Source: an uncultured Clostridia bacterium
GTDB lineage: Bacteria > Bacillota > Clostridia > Christensenellales > Borkfalkiaceae
DNA length: 52,999 nt
Assembly (NCBI GenBank): GCA_947589565.1
Contig: CANQBW010000003.1
Span: forward strand, 1 to 52,999
Direction: 5' to 3'
Shown piece after piece: positions 8,336-16,707 of the stretch (positions within the stretch are counted from its first letter, which is position 1; the number at the start of each line of letters is the position of its first letter). A model generated the notes under the pieces. That model was not told where the DNA came from, made no database searches, and saw nothing but the letters and a program-made list of their open reading frames with translations. A program made the translations under genes and the position numbers.

Positions 8336-9526
8336 CGCTCTCGTACTCCTCAGAATATCTCCCTCTTCGAGGGGGAAGGAGCAGTCGAAGGTGTAAATTC
8401 CCTGGACGAGTTTTGCGTCCGCACAGGGGACGCCCTGTTCGTCTGCAAGATTTTTGACGGTGATCTTCTTTCGGAAAGTCTCGTTCGGCGAGAGGATTTC
8501 GAGCTCCTCCCCCTCGAGAAAGCGGTTGCGCATTTCAACGCGCACCCTTCCGTCTTGACAGCCTTTGACGACCGCGATGAATTTTTTGACCCCTTCCGGT
8601 CTTTCGTCGAAATAGGAGACCGTCTCCCTGTTCTCTCCGAGCGCGTAGGCGGTCGTAAATTCCCGCCTTGCTGCGGCATAAAGTTCCTCCGAGAGCTCTT
8701 TGGATAGTCCCCCGTCCAGAATGCGCCGATAGGCGTTGACGACGGTCGCAAGATAGTACTCGCTCTTCATTCTTCCCTCGATCTTGAAGGAACAGACCCC
8801 CGCCTCTTCGAGCTCCTTTAAGTGTCCGCTCAAGTTGAGGTCCTTGCTGTTGAGAAGGTAGGTCCCCCGCTGATCCTCCTCGATCTCGTACCATTCCCCC
8901 TTTTTGCCCTCATCGGAGCGAATTTGGTAGCGGAATCTGCAAGCCTGCACGCATTCTCCGCGGTTGGACTGCCGTCCCGTAAAGTAGTCGGAGAGAAGGC
9001 ATCTTCCGCTATAGGAAATGCACATCGCCCCGTGGACGAACGCCTCGAGTTCGAGGTCGGGAACCTCTCTGTGGATCTCCGCAATCTCTTTGACAGAGAG
9101 TTCCCGCGCAAGGACGACGCGCGTCGCCCCGAGCTTTTTCCAGAGCGCAGCAGTCCGCGCGTTGAGGGTATTCATCTGCGTGGAGATGTGCAGGGGAAGG
9201 TCGGGCGCAACACTTTTGAGGAGGGTCATCACCCCGGGGTCGGAGACGATGACGCCGTCCGGCTTCAGCCTGTCGAGGGTTCCGAAATACTCCTCAAGCG
9301 CGGGAAAATCGTCGTTCCGCGCAAAGATGTTTGCGCAGACATAGACCTTTTTCCCCAACCCATGTGCGTATTTTACAACCTCTTCGAGTTCTTCCGAAGA
9401 GAAATTCTCCGAGAAGGAGCGTAAGGAAAAGAGCTTCCCCCCGAGGTACACCGCGTCCGCGCCGAAGCGGAAGGCGGTCTTGCATTTTTCAAAGGAGCCC
9501 GCAGGCGCCAAAAGTTCACATTTCAT
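8333..9526 (-). CDS. Peptidase U32 family protein, TrhP-like tRNA hydroxylation factor
   Basis: A 397-residue U32 family protein. The N-terminus ELLAPAGSFEKCKTAFRFGADAVYLGG and the signature EAFVHGAMCISYSGRCLLS, followed by the cysteine pair ECVQAC, are diagnostic. Despite the name, characterised homologues (E. coli TrhP/RlhA; B. subtilis YrrN/YrrO) are prephenate-dependent RNA hydroxylation enzymes. TrhP makes 5-hydroxyuridine at position 34 of tRNAs. The neighbouring gene encodes the matching O-methyltransferase TrmR, which supports the tRNA role over a protease role. Its stop overlaps the edge of a repeat cluster. Confidence 0.82.
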   Translation of the reverse strand: MKCELLAPAGSFEKCKTAFRFGADAVYLGGKLFSLRSFSENFSSEELEEVVKYAHGLGKKVYVCANIFARNDDFPALEEYFGTLDRLKPDGVIVSDPGVMTLLKSVAPDLPLHISTQMNTLNARTAALWKKLGATRVVLARELSVKEIAEIHREVPDLELEAFVHGAMCISYSGRCLLSDYFTGRQSNRGECVQACRFRYQIRSDEGKKGEWYEIEEDQRGTYLLNSKDLNLSGHLKELEEAGVCSFKIEGRMKSEYYLATVVNAYRRILDGGLSKELSEELYAAARREFTTAYALGENRETVSYFDERPEGVKKFIAVVKGCQDGRVRVEMRNRFLEGEELEILSPNETFRKKITVKNLADEQGVPCADAKLVQGIYTFDCSFPLEEGDILRSTRA

Positions 9527-9553
9527 ACCAAAATGCCCAGATGTATCGAGTTT

Positions 9554-10159
9554 TTATAATTTTCTGCTGACGGCAAGGCCCTCGCCGAGCGGCAGAATTT
9601 CCGTCTTTAAGCTCTCGTCCGCTTTCAAGGTTTCGAGGTATTCCCTCAGATGCGCCGCAAGCATTCTCCGCTTTGCGGGAGGGTTCCCGTACGTCCAGCC
9701 GTAGAGCAAAACGTCGTCCGAGAGCAGCACCCCGCCCCGCTTTAAAAGCCGCTTTAAGTCGGGAAGATAGTTCAAGTACTGCACTTTGGGCCCGTCGAGA
9801 AAGATGAGTTCGAACTCCCCTTCGAGCATGGGCAGAATTTCCCCCGCGTCCCCCTCGAAGAGCCGAACGCGGTCGGAAAACCCAAATTCCGAAAAGAGCT
9901 CCTCCGCTCTACTCCTTCGAGCGGGGTCGAGCTCGATCCCGATAAGCTCCGCTCCTCCGCAAAAGAGCAACATGGAGAGGGATGTGAGCCCCTCTCCGCA
10001 GCCGATCTCGAGAATTTTCGATGGATTTTCACTTTCGCAGAGGGCGAGAATGTATTCGAGCGTCTCATCTGCGCAGGTGGGGTCTCTCCCCTTCTTCGCC
10101 TCTTCCCGCAAAGAAAGGAGCCTCGGCGCCCGCTCGTACAGTTTTGTAAGATACTTCAT
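9554..10159 (-). CDS. trmR: tRNA 5-hydroxyuridine methyltransferase, TrmR-like O-methyltransferase
   Basis: A 201-residue class I SAM-dependent O-methyltransferase of the YrrM/TrmR type, which methylates ho5U34 to mo5U34 in tRNA. Motif I is ILEIGCGEGLTSL (about 48-60). The acidic second motif GIELDP and the metal-binding FLDGPKVQY and LSDDVLLYG follow the catechol-O-methyltransferase-like layout. The ATG at 10159 overlaps the stop of the membrane protein gene (ATGA), indicating translational coupling; a GTG at 10168 is an alternative. Adjacency to the U32 gene mirrors B. subtilis yrrM-yrrN-yrrO and completes the two-step wobble modification. Confidence 0.85.
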   Translation of the reverse strand: MKYLTKLYERAPRLLSLREEAKKGRDPTCADETLEYILALCESENPSKILEIGCGEGLTSLSMLLFCGGAELIGIELDPARRSRAEELFSEFGFSDRVRLFEGDAGEILPMLEGEFELIFLDGPKVQYLNYLPDLKRLLKRGGVLLSDDVLLYGWTYGNPPAKRRMLAAHLREYLETLKADESLKTEILPLGEGLAVSRKL

Positions 10160-10818
10160 TCTTTCCACTCTTCGGGGAAAGAGGCTTCGTACTGCCTTCC
10201 CAAAATCCGCGCGACCACGGGATAGGCGCTCTCGATGGCGGATTCGGGCAAGGGAGCGACATTCCGTGACCGGACAAGTCTCTGGAAGATCGCCTTTAAG
10301 ACCTCAAGCTGCTTTTGATAGACCTCCGCGCGGGCACAGTCCCTGCGGAAATCCTCATACTCGTTCCGCGCAGCCTGCACATTTCCCTCGTCGAGAAAAA
10401 TCAGAATGTAGAGATAGGCAGTCCTGTATTTCCACCCCTTCCCCCCGCCGCGGCGGAGCTTGTCGAGGTATCGTCTCGTCGTCGCCAGATCGTCGAGCGC
10501 AGCGCAAGTACAGGCATAGTGCTGCAAGGCAACGACCCGATAGAGAAAGAAGAAGGGACTTTTCATCTTCCTCTCGAGCATATTCTTCTCCTCCTCATAG
10601 TTCTTGGAGAGAAAGAGCGACATACATTTTCGGTCGATTTGATTCTGCACGATGACGCCGACGCCGCACATCGTTCCGAGCACGAAGAGCGCACAGAGCA
10701 CCCCTCCCGCCGCATACTCTCCCACGATAAACGAGAAGATCGCAAAGCCCAAAAGCGCTGCAAGGAAGAGAATGACGATGGAAGAAATCAAAAAAATGAC
10801 TGCCTTCTGGTGTTTCAA
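10156..10818 (-). CDS. Two-TM membrane protein with helical repeat domain
   Basis: A 220-residue protein with two N-terminal transmembrane helices (about 8-32 and 36-58) and a soluble helical C-terminal domain. The alternating Ala, Tyr and Leu helices look TPR-like. No enzymatic motif is visible and I do not recognise the family. It sits between the RNase J gene (16 nt upstream) and trmR (4 nt overlap), so all are probably one operon of RNA-processing genes; its own role is not clear. Confidence 0.7.
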   Translation of the reverse strand: MKHQKAVIFLISSIVILFLAALLGFAIFSFIVGEYAAGGVLCALFVLGTMCGVGVIVQNQIDRKCMSLFLSKNYEEEKNMLERKMKSPFFFLYRVVALQHYACTCAALDDLATTRRYLDKLRRGGGKGWKYRTAYLYILIFLDEGNVQAARNEYEDFRRDCARAEVYQKQLEVLKAIFQRLVRSRNVAPLPESAIESAYPVVARILGRQYEASFPEEWKE

Positions 10819-10834
10819 GGGTCCCTCCTTTCCG

Positions 10835-12808
10835 TCATGTATCCTGAATGAAGAGCAGGATCATGGGCGACTGTTTTGTATTTTTCAGGAAATAATTCCT
10901 CAAGAGCCGTTTGAGCTGCGCCGTGAACTCGGCGGGATTTGCGACTTTGCCGTTCCCCACCACCCGTTCGATGAGGTCCTTGATCTCGCGGATGTCCTCC
11001 TTCTCATCGTTGAAGACGATCCCCCTCGTCTCGATGTGTGCGGAGACGATCACGCCGTTGAAGGCGGCGAGCGCCAGCACGAGGAGCCCGTCGTTGGACA
11101 TCTGGAGACGATCCTTTAAGACCTCGCTGGAGCGGAGGTCTTCGAATCCCTCGCCGTCGATGAGTTTTGCCCCCGCAGGGAAGCTCTCTCCGCGGACGAG
11201 GGTCTCGTCCGTCACCTCCGCCGTCGTGCCGATGTCGGGAATGAGGATCCTCTCTGCGGGCATTCCGAGTTCCTCCGCAAGCAGCGCATGACGCTTTAAA
11301 TGCCGGTATTCGCCGTGTATGGGAATGAAGAACTTGGGCTTTAAGAGCATGTGCATGAGCTTGTGTTCTTCCTGGCAGGCGTGACCGGAGACGTGGATCT
11401 TCTCGAGCGACTCATAGATAACGTCGGCGCCGAGTTTGAAGAGGTTGTTGATGACCCTGTAGATCATCTGCTCGTTCCCGGGAATGGGGCTCGCCGAAAT
11501 GATGATGGTGTCGTTCGCGCCCACGGTCACCTTGTTGTACTCTCCGACCGCCATGCGGTAGAGTGCGCTCATCGGCTCCCCCTGGGACCCCGTCGAGACG
11601 ATGACGAGCTCCCTGTCGGGATAGTTCTTGATCTTGTCGACGTCGATCAAAACCCCCTCGGGAATGGTCAGTTCCCCGATCTTGACCGCCGCATCGACGA
11701 CATTCATCATACTCCTGCCCGAAAGGACGACGCGGCGATGGAATTTGACCGCAATGTCGATGATCTGCTGCAGGCGATGGACGTTGGACGCAAAGGTCGC
11801 GATGATGATCCTCTTTTGGGTATTTGCCGCGAAGAGGTGCTCCAAAGTCGTCCCGACGACCGTCTCGCTCATCGTGTATCCGGGGCGTTCGATGTTGGTG
11901 GACTCTCCGAGGTAGAGCAAAACCCCCCTCTTCCCGAGGCTGGCGATCTCTTCGAGGTCGATCGGAGCGCCCGAGATGGGCGTCAAGTCGATCTTGAAAT
12001 CCCCGCTGTGGAAGATGATCCCGTAAGGGGTCTCCACGGTGACGGCAAGCGCACCCGCGATGGAGTGGTTGACGTTGACGAATCCCACGTTGAAAATTCC
12101 CGCCTTGACATGGTCTCCCGGGGAGACCGTGATCAGATCGACGCCCGTGAGCTTGTGCTCCCGCAGCTTGTTCTCGGTGAGCGCGAGCGTCAGCTTGGTC
12201 CCATAGATGGGGATATTCCCGAGCTCCTTGATGAGGTAGGGAACGCCGCCGATGTGGTCCTCATGTCCGTGCGTCAGAAAGAGGGCGCGAACCTTTTCCC
12301 TGTTCTGAACGAGGTAAGAGATGTCGGGAAAGACGAGGTCGATGCCCGGCATATCCTCCGTCGGGAAGATGATCCCCGCGTCGATGATGATGATGTGCCC
12401 GCCGTACTCGATGGCGGTCATGTTCTTGCCGATCTCCCCCACGCCGCCGAAGAACAAAATTTTGACGGGCGTCTTTTTGCGCTTTCTCGGCCTGATCTCC
12501 TGCACTGCGGGGGGAGCGGAAATTTCCTTCCCCGAACGCTTTCTCTGCTGCTTCCCCTCTTGGGATCTTGGAGAATGATCTTGCTCCGTCCGCTTTCTCT
12601 GTGGATTGTTCTCTTGAGGCGCGGAGGGCGTCGTCTTCTTTCTCTGCGGCTTGCTCTCCCGTCGGATCGGCGTTCCCTCGGACTTCACCTTTTTGAGAGT
12701 CGCCCTCTTCATTTTCTCCTGTTCGCGATTGAAATTCTCGATCCCATCGAGGATCGCCTGTTCGATGGTTTTTTTCGATCCGTTTTGATTTGATTGTTTT
12801 GTAGACAA
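10835..12808 (-). CDS. rnj: Ribonuclease J
   Basis: Metallo-beta-lactamase/beta-CASP RNase with 5'-3' exo- and endonuclease activity, central to mRNA decay and rRNA maturation in Gram-positives. The core starts at about residue 115 (VKILFFGGVGEIGKN). The metal motif THGHEDHIGG is at about 179-188, and the beta-CASP region and C-terminal domain complete the family architecture. The start is a TTG at 12808 behind AAAGGAG, 6 nt away; the further-upstream start at 12871 has no ribosome site. Unusual is a ~114-residue basic, low-complexity N-terminal extension (repeated PQRKR/KQQRKR blocks), probably disordered and RNA-binding. A 7 bp hairpin (12842-12859) lies in the leader. Confidence 0.93.
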   Translation of the reverse strand: MSTKQSNQNGSKKTIEQAILDGIENFNREQEKMKRATLKKVKSEGTPIRRESKPQRKKTTPSAPQENNPQRKRTEQDHSPRSQEGKQQRKRSGKEISAPPAVQEIRPRKRKKTPVKILFFGGVGEIGKNMTAIEYGGHIIIIDAGIIFPTEDMPGIDLVFPDISYLVQNREKVRALFLTHGHEDHIGGVPYLIKELGNIPIYGTKLTLALTENKLREHKLTGVDLITVSPGDHVKAGIFNVGFVNVNHSIAGALAVTVETPYGIIFHSGDFKIDLTPISGAPIDLEEIASLGKRGVLLYLGESTNIERPGYTMSETVVGTTLEHLFAANTQKRIIIATFASNVHRLQQIIDIAVKFHRRVVLSGRSMMNVVDAAVKIGELTIPEGVLIDVDKIKNYPDRELVIVSTGSQGEPMSALYRMAVGEYNKVTVGANDTIIISASPIPGNEQMIYRVINNLFKLGADVIYESLEKIHVSGHACQEEHKLMHMLLKPKFFIPIHGEYRHLKRHALLAEELGMPAERILIPDIGTTAEVTDETLVRGESFPAGAKLIDGEGFEDLRSSEVLKDRLQMSNDGLLVLALAAFNGVIVSAHIETRGIVFNDEKEDIREIKDLIERVVGNGKVANPAEFTAQLKRLLRNYFLKNTKQSPMILLFIQDT

Positions 12809-13007
12809 AAAAGCTCCTTTCTTGCAGAAAATACGGCACAATGGAGAGCCTTCGCTCTCCTGCCGAAACACAAGTTGGTAAGATTATCATAAACGCCGGG
12901 TATCCGAGGAAAAAATACACGGCGAAAATTTCCACTTCTATTTTACAACAAAATCGGGCAAAAGAAAAGCAAAAAAAGCATGATCCCAAAAGAAAGAAGA
13001 AACTTTT

Positions 13008-13817
13008 TTAGAAATCTTTCTTTTTCAAAGCCCTCTTTCTCATGCGGTAGCGGTTGAAGACCGCGCCCGCGGTAAAGCAGATCATCATCCAATACAGCCA
13101 GAGCAGGAAGACGACGAGAAGGGACATCGCCCCGTACAGTTTCTCCTTATTCGAAAATTTGTAGTAGACAAGAAAGACCGTCGATGCGACAAGCCAGGCC
13201 GCCGCCGTCAAAAGGCTTCCGGGAAGAGTGTCCGTCGGCTTTGTGTGATAGGGCAAAATGTAGGAGTTCAGGATCCAGGCGGCAAAGATCCCGGTCAAAG
13301 TGATCACCGAGTAGACGGTCAGATAGAAAAACACGGGGGGAAACCTCTTTGCAAAGACCGCAGAAGAGAGAATGATCCCGATCGCCGCGACAAAGAAGAT
13401 GAGGACGGCAAGGGTGAGCAAGATCGCCGAAATGCGCACCTTCCACCCTCCGCTCACGCGCTTGAAATCATAGAGAATTTCCCCGCTCTTCCTCAAATGA
13501 TAGAAGAACGCCGAACCCGACCAGAGGGTCGTCAAAAGAAAGACGATCCCGACGCCCGAGCCCTCCGCTTCCTCCGCCTGACGGATGACAAGCAGAAGAA
13601 AGTCCTTCGCCCAGCCGAAGAGTTCGAACTCGAGAATGTCCTCCGCACGGATCCCCGCCCTTCCCAGAAGGAGCAGCAGCCAAAAGAGAAAGGGCACAAA
13701 GGACATGATGAGAAAGAAGGTCAGCATTCCCGCGATCGTGGTATACCGATGCGCGGCAAGCACCCTGTAAGCCTTTTTCCCCTTTTTTACGACCCCCGAA
13801 ACGCTCTCTTCTCCCAT
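13008..13817 (-). CDS. YihY/BrkB family membrane protein
   Basis: About 269 residues with six predicted transmembrane helices. The family opening (an amphipathic helix, then TTIAGMLTFFLIMSFVPFLFW) and the internal LTTLWSGSAFFYHLRKSGEI are characteristic of YihY/UPF0761 proteins. The family was once called RNase BN in error; its function is unsettled. I chose the ATG at 13817 because it gives the usual short cytoplasmic N-terminus; a TTG at 13868 extends the frame by 17 residues. Neither has a clear ribosome site. It ends with a basic tail. The gene is divergent from the MarR regulator. Confidence 0.85.
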   Translation of the reverse strand: MGEESVSGVVKKGKKAYRVLAAHRYTTIAGMLTFFLIMSFVPFLFWLLLLLGRAGIRAEDILEFELFGWAKDFLLLVIRQAEEAEGSGVGIVFLLTTLWSGSAFFYHLRKSGEILYDFKRVSGGWKVRISAILLTLAVLIFFVAAIGIILSSAVFAKRFPPVFFYLTVYSVITLTGIFAAWILNSYILPYHTKPTDTLPGSLLTAAAWLVASTVFLVYYKFSNKEKLYGAMSLLVVFLLWLYWMMICFTAGAVFNRYRMRKRALKKKDF

Positions 13818-13873
13818 ACGATCAGTATGGTCGATCGAAAGAAAAATTTTCGGAAAAATTTTCCGCAAAACGC

Positions 13874-13902
13874 TTGACAGAAATCCGAAGTCGGATTGTA
13901 AT
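13874..13902 (+). promoter_or_regulatory. MarR operon promoter with palindromic operator
   Basis: TTGACA (13874-13879), 17 bp spacer, TGTAAT (13897-13902). A perfect 7 bp inverted repeat, AATCCGA-AG-TCGGATT (13882-13897), fills the spacer between the two boxes. This is a typical position for autorepression by a MarR dimer, so this is the likely operator of the downstream regulator. Confidence 0.75.
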
Positions 13903-13934
13903 TAAAATACGAAATAGAATTTCTGAGGCAATTT

Positions 13935-14375
13935 ATGGACGAACGTATCTTTTTTAACAAACTCGGAAAGCTCGTGTATCGGCTCGACGGCGTGTATGAC
14001 GAATACGGAAAAAACTATCGGGTGGGCTCTCCCAACCTTCTCTGGATCCTCTACGCCCTGAACGACGGAAAGGAGCACAGCCAGAAGCAAATTTGCTACG
14101 ATTGGGCGATCCCGAGAAGCACGGCAAATACGATCATCAAGGACTTGGAGAGCAAGCATTATATTGCGCTCTCCCAAATCAAGGGAGAGCGGCGGGAACT
14201 GCATGTCTCTCTCACCCCACAGGGAAAGGAATACGCGGAAAGGATCTTATCCGACCTCTATCAAAGGGAGAAGGAAATTTATTCGGAGCTGGAAGATCCC
14301 GAAAAACTTCTCTCCCTGTTGGAAGAATTGGCGGCGAAAATGCAAAAAATTGCCGCAAAAGGAGAAAAACAATGA
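13935..14375 (+). CDS. MarR family transcriptional regulator
   Basis: A 146-residue winged-helix regulator. The recognition region reads QKQICYDWAIPRSTANTIIKDLESKHYI (about residues 52-80, shown here as QICYDWAIPRSTANTIIKDL plus flanks), followed by a wing and a helical dimerisation C-terminus. MarR proteins usually repress redox, antibiotic or phenolic stress genes and release DNA on ligand or thiol oxidation. Its stop overlaps the flavodoxin start (ATGA at 14372-14375), so it is the first gene of the operon. The palindrome in its promoter implies autoregulation. The inducer is unknown. Confidence 0.88.
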   Translation: MDERIFFNKLGKLVYRLDGVYDEYGKNYRVGSPNLLWILYALNDGKEHSQKQICYDWAIPRSTANTIIKDLESKHYIALSQIKGERRELHVSLTPQGKEYAERILSDLYQREKEIYSELEDPEKLLSLLEELAAKMQKIAAKGEKQ

Positions 14376-14845
14376 AAAAGATTTTGGTAGCTTATTTTTC
14401 TGCAAGCGGCACGACAAAGCGGGTCGCAAAGGCTCTCTCCGAGGCGGCAGACGCCGACCTCTTCGAAATCGAACCGAAAGTCCCCTATACGGCGGCAGAC
14501 CTCGATTGGACAAACAAAAAGAGCCGTTCGACTTTGGAGATGAACGACCCTTCTTCCCGTCCCGAGACCAAGAGCCGTCTTGAAAATATGGCGGAATACG
14601 ACAAAGTGTTCCTCGGCTTTCCCATCTGGTGGTACACCGCGCCAACCATTATCAAAACTTTCCTCGAAGCGTACGATTTTTCAGGCAAAACCATCGTCCT
14701 CTTTGCAACGAGCGGCGGCAGCGGCTTCGGTCGGACGAAAAACGATCTTTTAAACTCCGTTTCAAAAGAAACGAATATCGTCGAGGGAAAAATTCTCAAC
14801 ACCTATTCTCCCGCAGAACTGAAACGCTGGGCAGAAAAATTTTAG
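14372..14845 (+). CDS. Flavodoxin
   Basis: A 157-residue flavodoxin-fold protein. The phosphate-binding loop is FSASGTTKRVAKAL (about 9-22), with the FMN-side loops GFPIWWYTAPTIIKTFLE (about 82-99) and FATSGGSGFG (about 113-122). Such proteins carry electrons on FMN to reductases. Its ATG overlaps the MarR stop and the ribosome site AAAGGAG lies inside the MarR gene. A membrane-anchored paralogue lies at the far end of the same cluster (17896-18483). Confidence 0.88.
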   Translation: MKKILVAYFSASGTTKRVAKALSEAADADLFEIEPKVPYTAADLDWTNKKSRSTLEMNDPSSRPETKSRLENMAEYDKVFLGFPIWWYTAPTIIKTFLEAYDFSGKTIVLFATSGGSGFGRTKNDLLNSVSKETNIVEGKILNTYSPAELKRWAEKF

Positions 14846-14854
14846 GAGGGGCTC

Positions 14855-15400
14855 ATGAAAAAGAATATCGGGAACAAATTCGCATTTTACCCCACGCCCG
14901 TGATCGTAGTGGGCGCCTTTGTGGACGGAAAGCCGGATTTTACCCTCGTCGCGCACATCGGGATCGTCACGCATGACACGGCGCTCATCAGCCTGAACAA
15001 ATCTCACTACATCAACGGCGGGATCAAGGCGAGCAAGACGCTGTCCGTGAACGTCGTCGACGAGAGTTGGCTCAAAAAAGCCGCCCTCGCGGGAAGCGTC
15101 TCGGGAAGGAATGCGGACAAATCTTCTCTCTTTGATTACACCCTCGGCGATGCGGGAGTTCCCCTCATCAAAGAGGCGAAGCTCTCGATGGAGTGTGTCG
15201 TCGCGGACATCTATGAGATCGGAACGTTTGAGAATTTCATCGTCAGGGTCGTGAATACCTTTGCCGACGAGAGCATTCTCAACGAGACGGGCGACAAACC
15301 GGACTACCGAAAGTTCAAGCCCGTCCTATTCGAAATGCCGAACTATACCTTCCTGAAGACGGGAGAGACCATCGGGGATTGCAAGTCCTTCCTGAAATAA
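14855..15400 (+). CDS. Flavin reductase-like protein (flavoredoxin type)
   Basis: A 181-residue FMN-binding split-barrel protein of the flavin reductase/flavoredoxin family. The start FYPTPVIVVGAFVDGKPDF, the central ISLNKSHYINGGIKASKTLSVN and LAGSVSGRNADKSSLF match the family layout for flavin binding. Members pass electrons between NAD(P)H, flavin and iron-sulphur or flavodoxin partners, which fits the flavodoxin gene 9 nt upstream. Ribosome site AGGAGG lies at 14843-14849. The next gene is separated by repeat DNA (15401-16030). Confidence 0.85.
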   Translation: MKKNIGNKFAFYPTPVIVVGAFVDGKPDFTLVAHIGIVTHDTALISLNKSHYINGGIKASKTLSVNVVDESWLKKAALAGSVSGRNADKSSLFDYTLGDAGVPLIKEAKLSMECVVADIYEIGTFENFIVRVVNTFADESILNETGDKPDYRKFKPVLFEMPNYTFLKTGETIGDCKSFLK

Positions 15401-15406
15401 TGAAGC

Positions 15407-15680
15407 CTTCTCCCGACGTCATTCCGAGCGGAGTCACAGTGCGGCATAGCCTCCCGCCGCCCCCCTCTGTCATGTTGAGCGGAGCGAAGTGACAGGTACC
15501 CCACTTGTCATGTTGAGCGGAATCGGCGACGCGCCGCCTCCACTGTCATCCTGAGCGGAATGGACAACGCGCCGCCTCCACTGTCATCCTGAGCGAAGCG
15601 GCGTAGCCGCGAAGTCGAAGGATCTCATAATAAGTGAAAAGGCGAGATTCTTCGATTCCGCTTCGCTCCACTCAGAATGA
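15407..15680. repeat. Cluster of GTCATTCTGAGCG-type repeats
   Basis: Repeated termini CGTCATTCCGAGCGG, TGTCATGTTGAGCGG (twice), TGTCATCCTGAGCGGAATGG and TGTCATCCTGAGCGAAGCGG, then a convergent CACTCAGAATGACAA at about 15669-15683. CGCGCCGCCTCCACTGTCAT occurs twice in tandem. The whole stretch separates two halves of the redox cluster. Confidence 0.8.
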
Positions 15681-15690
15681 CAATGGCAAA

Positions 15691-15848
15691 AATAATGTGT
15701 GCGAGCAGGGTTTCCCTGCGCTGCACGACACAATTTGTCGGCTTGCGGCTTATTGTCGTGAAAGCGAACGAGAGAACCAGGCTAAACAAGGCAAACAAGT
15801 CAATTTCCTCGAACGGAAATATTTCCAAAGGAAAGATTTCGTTCGAAA
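15691..15848 (+). repeat. Structured ~160 bp repeat, copy B
   Basis: First hairpin at 15699-15726 (GTGC/GCAC closing GCAGGG-TTT-CCCTGC). A second stem has CACGACA pairing with TGTCGTG. A terminal palindrome at about 15804-15848 has outer arms TCGAACG/CGTTCGA and inner TTTCC-AAA-GGAAA. Arms differ from copies A and C but remain complementary. Confidence 0.85.
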
Positions 15849-15854
15849 CATAAA

Positions 15855-16011
15855 ATCCCACGGTGCGAGCAGGGTTTCCCTGCGCTGCACGACTCAATTT
15901 GCCGAGCCTCGGCTTCTTGTTAAACAAGGCGACCGCGAGGACGGGGTAAGTGAAAGTTCGATAGTTTATTTCCTCGACGATAAATATTGCGCAGCAAGAT
16001 TTTCGTCGAAA
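15855..16011 (+). repeat. Structured ~160 bp repeat, copy C
   Basis: Directly follows copy B. First hairpin at 15863-15890. The terminal palindrome at about 15969-16011 has outer arms TCGACGA/TCGTCGA and inner TTGC-GCA-GCAA. It ends 20 bp before the CMD protein start and directly abuts its ribosome site, so it forms the leader of that gene. Confidence 0.85.
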
Positions 16012-16030
16012 TAAAAAAAAGGAGAAAAAC

Positions 16031-16354
16031 ATGCAAAAAATCACACAGACAGCAGGCAGAAAAGCACTCGGGGAGTTCGCTCCCGAATTTGCGCACTATA
16101 ACGACGATGTTTTGTTTGGGGAAAATTGGAACAATCAAGACATTGACCGCAAGACGAGGTGCATCGTCACGGTCGTTGCGCTCATGTCTTCGGGAATCAC
16201 GGACAGCTCTTTAAAATATCATCTGGAGAATGCCAAAAATGCGGGCGTGACGCGAAAGGAGATCGCCGCGATCGTGACCCATGTCGCATTTTACGCGGGT
16301 TGGCCCAAGGCGTGGGCGGTCTTCAACATGGCAAAGCAAATCTGGGCGGAGTGA
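16031..16354 (+). CDS. Carboxymuconolactone decarboxylase family protein
   Basis: A 107-residue all-helical CMD/AhpD-fold protein. NDDVLFGENWNNQDIDRKTR and HLENAKNAGVTRKEIAAIVTH are family hallmarks. The peroxidatic CxxC of AhpD is absent, so it belongs to the gamma-carboxymuconolactone decarboxylase-like group rather than to alkylhydroperoxidases. Its ribosome site AAAAGGAG immediately follows repeat copy C. The ABM monooxygenase starts 6 nt downstream, so the two are co-translated. The substrate is unknown. Confidence 0.88.
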   Translation: MQKITQTAGRKALGEFAPEFAHYNDDVLFGENWNNQDIDRKTRCIVTVVALMSSGITDSSLKYHLENAKNAGVTRKEIAAIVTHVAFYAGWPKAWAVFNMAKQIWAE

Positions 16355-16360
16355 AACAAA

Positions 16361-16654
16361 ATGGCGCTTACGATCAACATCTATTACACGGGAAAAGACG
16401 GCGCCACGCAAAAGTTTGCGGAAGAGATGAGATCGAGCGGACTTGCGGATCGAATCCGCGCCGAAAAGGGCAATTTGCGCTATGAATACTTTCTCCCCAT
16501 GGACGATCCCGAGACGGTCCTCCTCATCGACGAATGGGAGAGCGAGGAAGCCCTCGATCTTCATCATAAGAGCCCGGAGATGAAAGAGATCGCCGCCCTT
16601 CGCGAAAAGTATCACCTCAAAATGAAAGTACAAAAATTTATCAAAACAGAGTAG
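16361..16654 (+). CDS. Antibiotic biosynthesis monooxygenase (ABM) family protein
   Basis: A 97-residue ferredoxin-like dimeric barrel protein (YgiN/ABM type). It has the conserved core ENGNLRYEYF-like strand (here EKGNLRYEYFLPMDDPE), VLLIDEWESEEALDLHHKSP and KMKVQKFIK. Characterised members oxidise quinols or polyketide-like substrates without cofactor. It lies between the CMD protein and a metallo-beta-lactamase-fold hydrolase, supporting a detoxification role for the cluster. The exact substrate cannot be inferred. Confidence 0.85.
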   Translation: MALTINIYYTGKDGATQKFAEEMRSSGLADRIRAEKGNLRYEYFLPMDDPETVLLIDEWESEEALDLHHKSPEMKEIAALREKYHLKMKVQKFIKTE

Positions 16655-16707
16655 TGGGAAAGCTGCGTTCGAGCGTTCTAACGACAAAATAAGTACAGGG
16701 GTAAACC

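Noticed and set aside
8333..9526. Secreted collagenase or protease call for the U32 protein
   Set aside because: No signal peptide, and genomic pairing with TrmR points to tRNA hydroxylation.
11351..12793. 480-codon plus-strand ORF
   Set aside because: Antisense shadow of the RNase J gene; high-GC third-position bias opens the frame and the protein resembles nothing.
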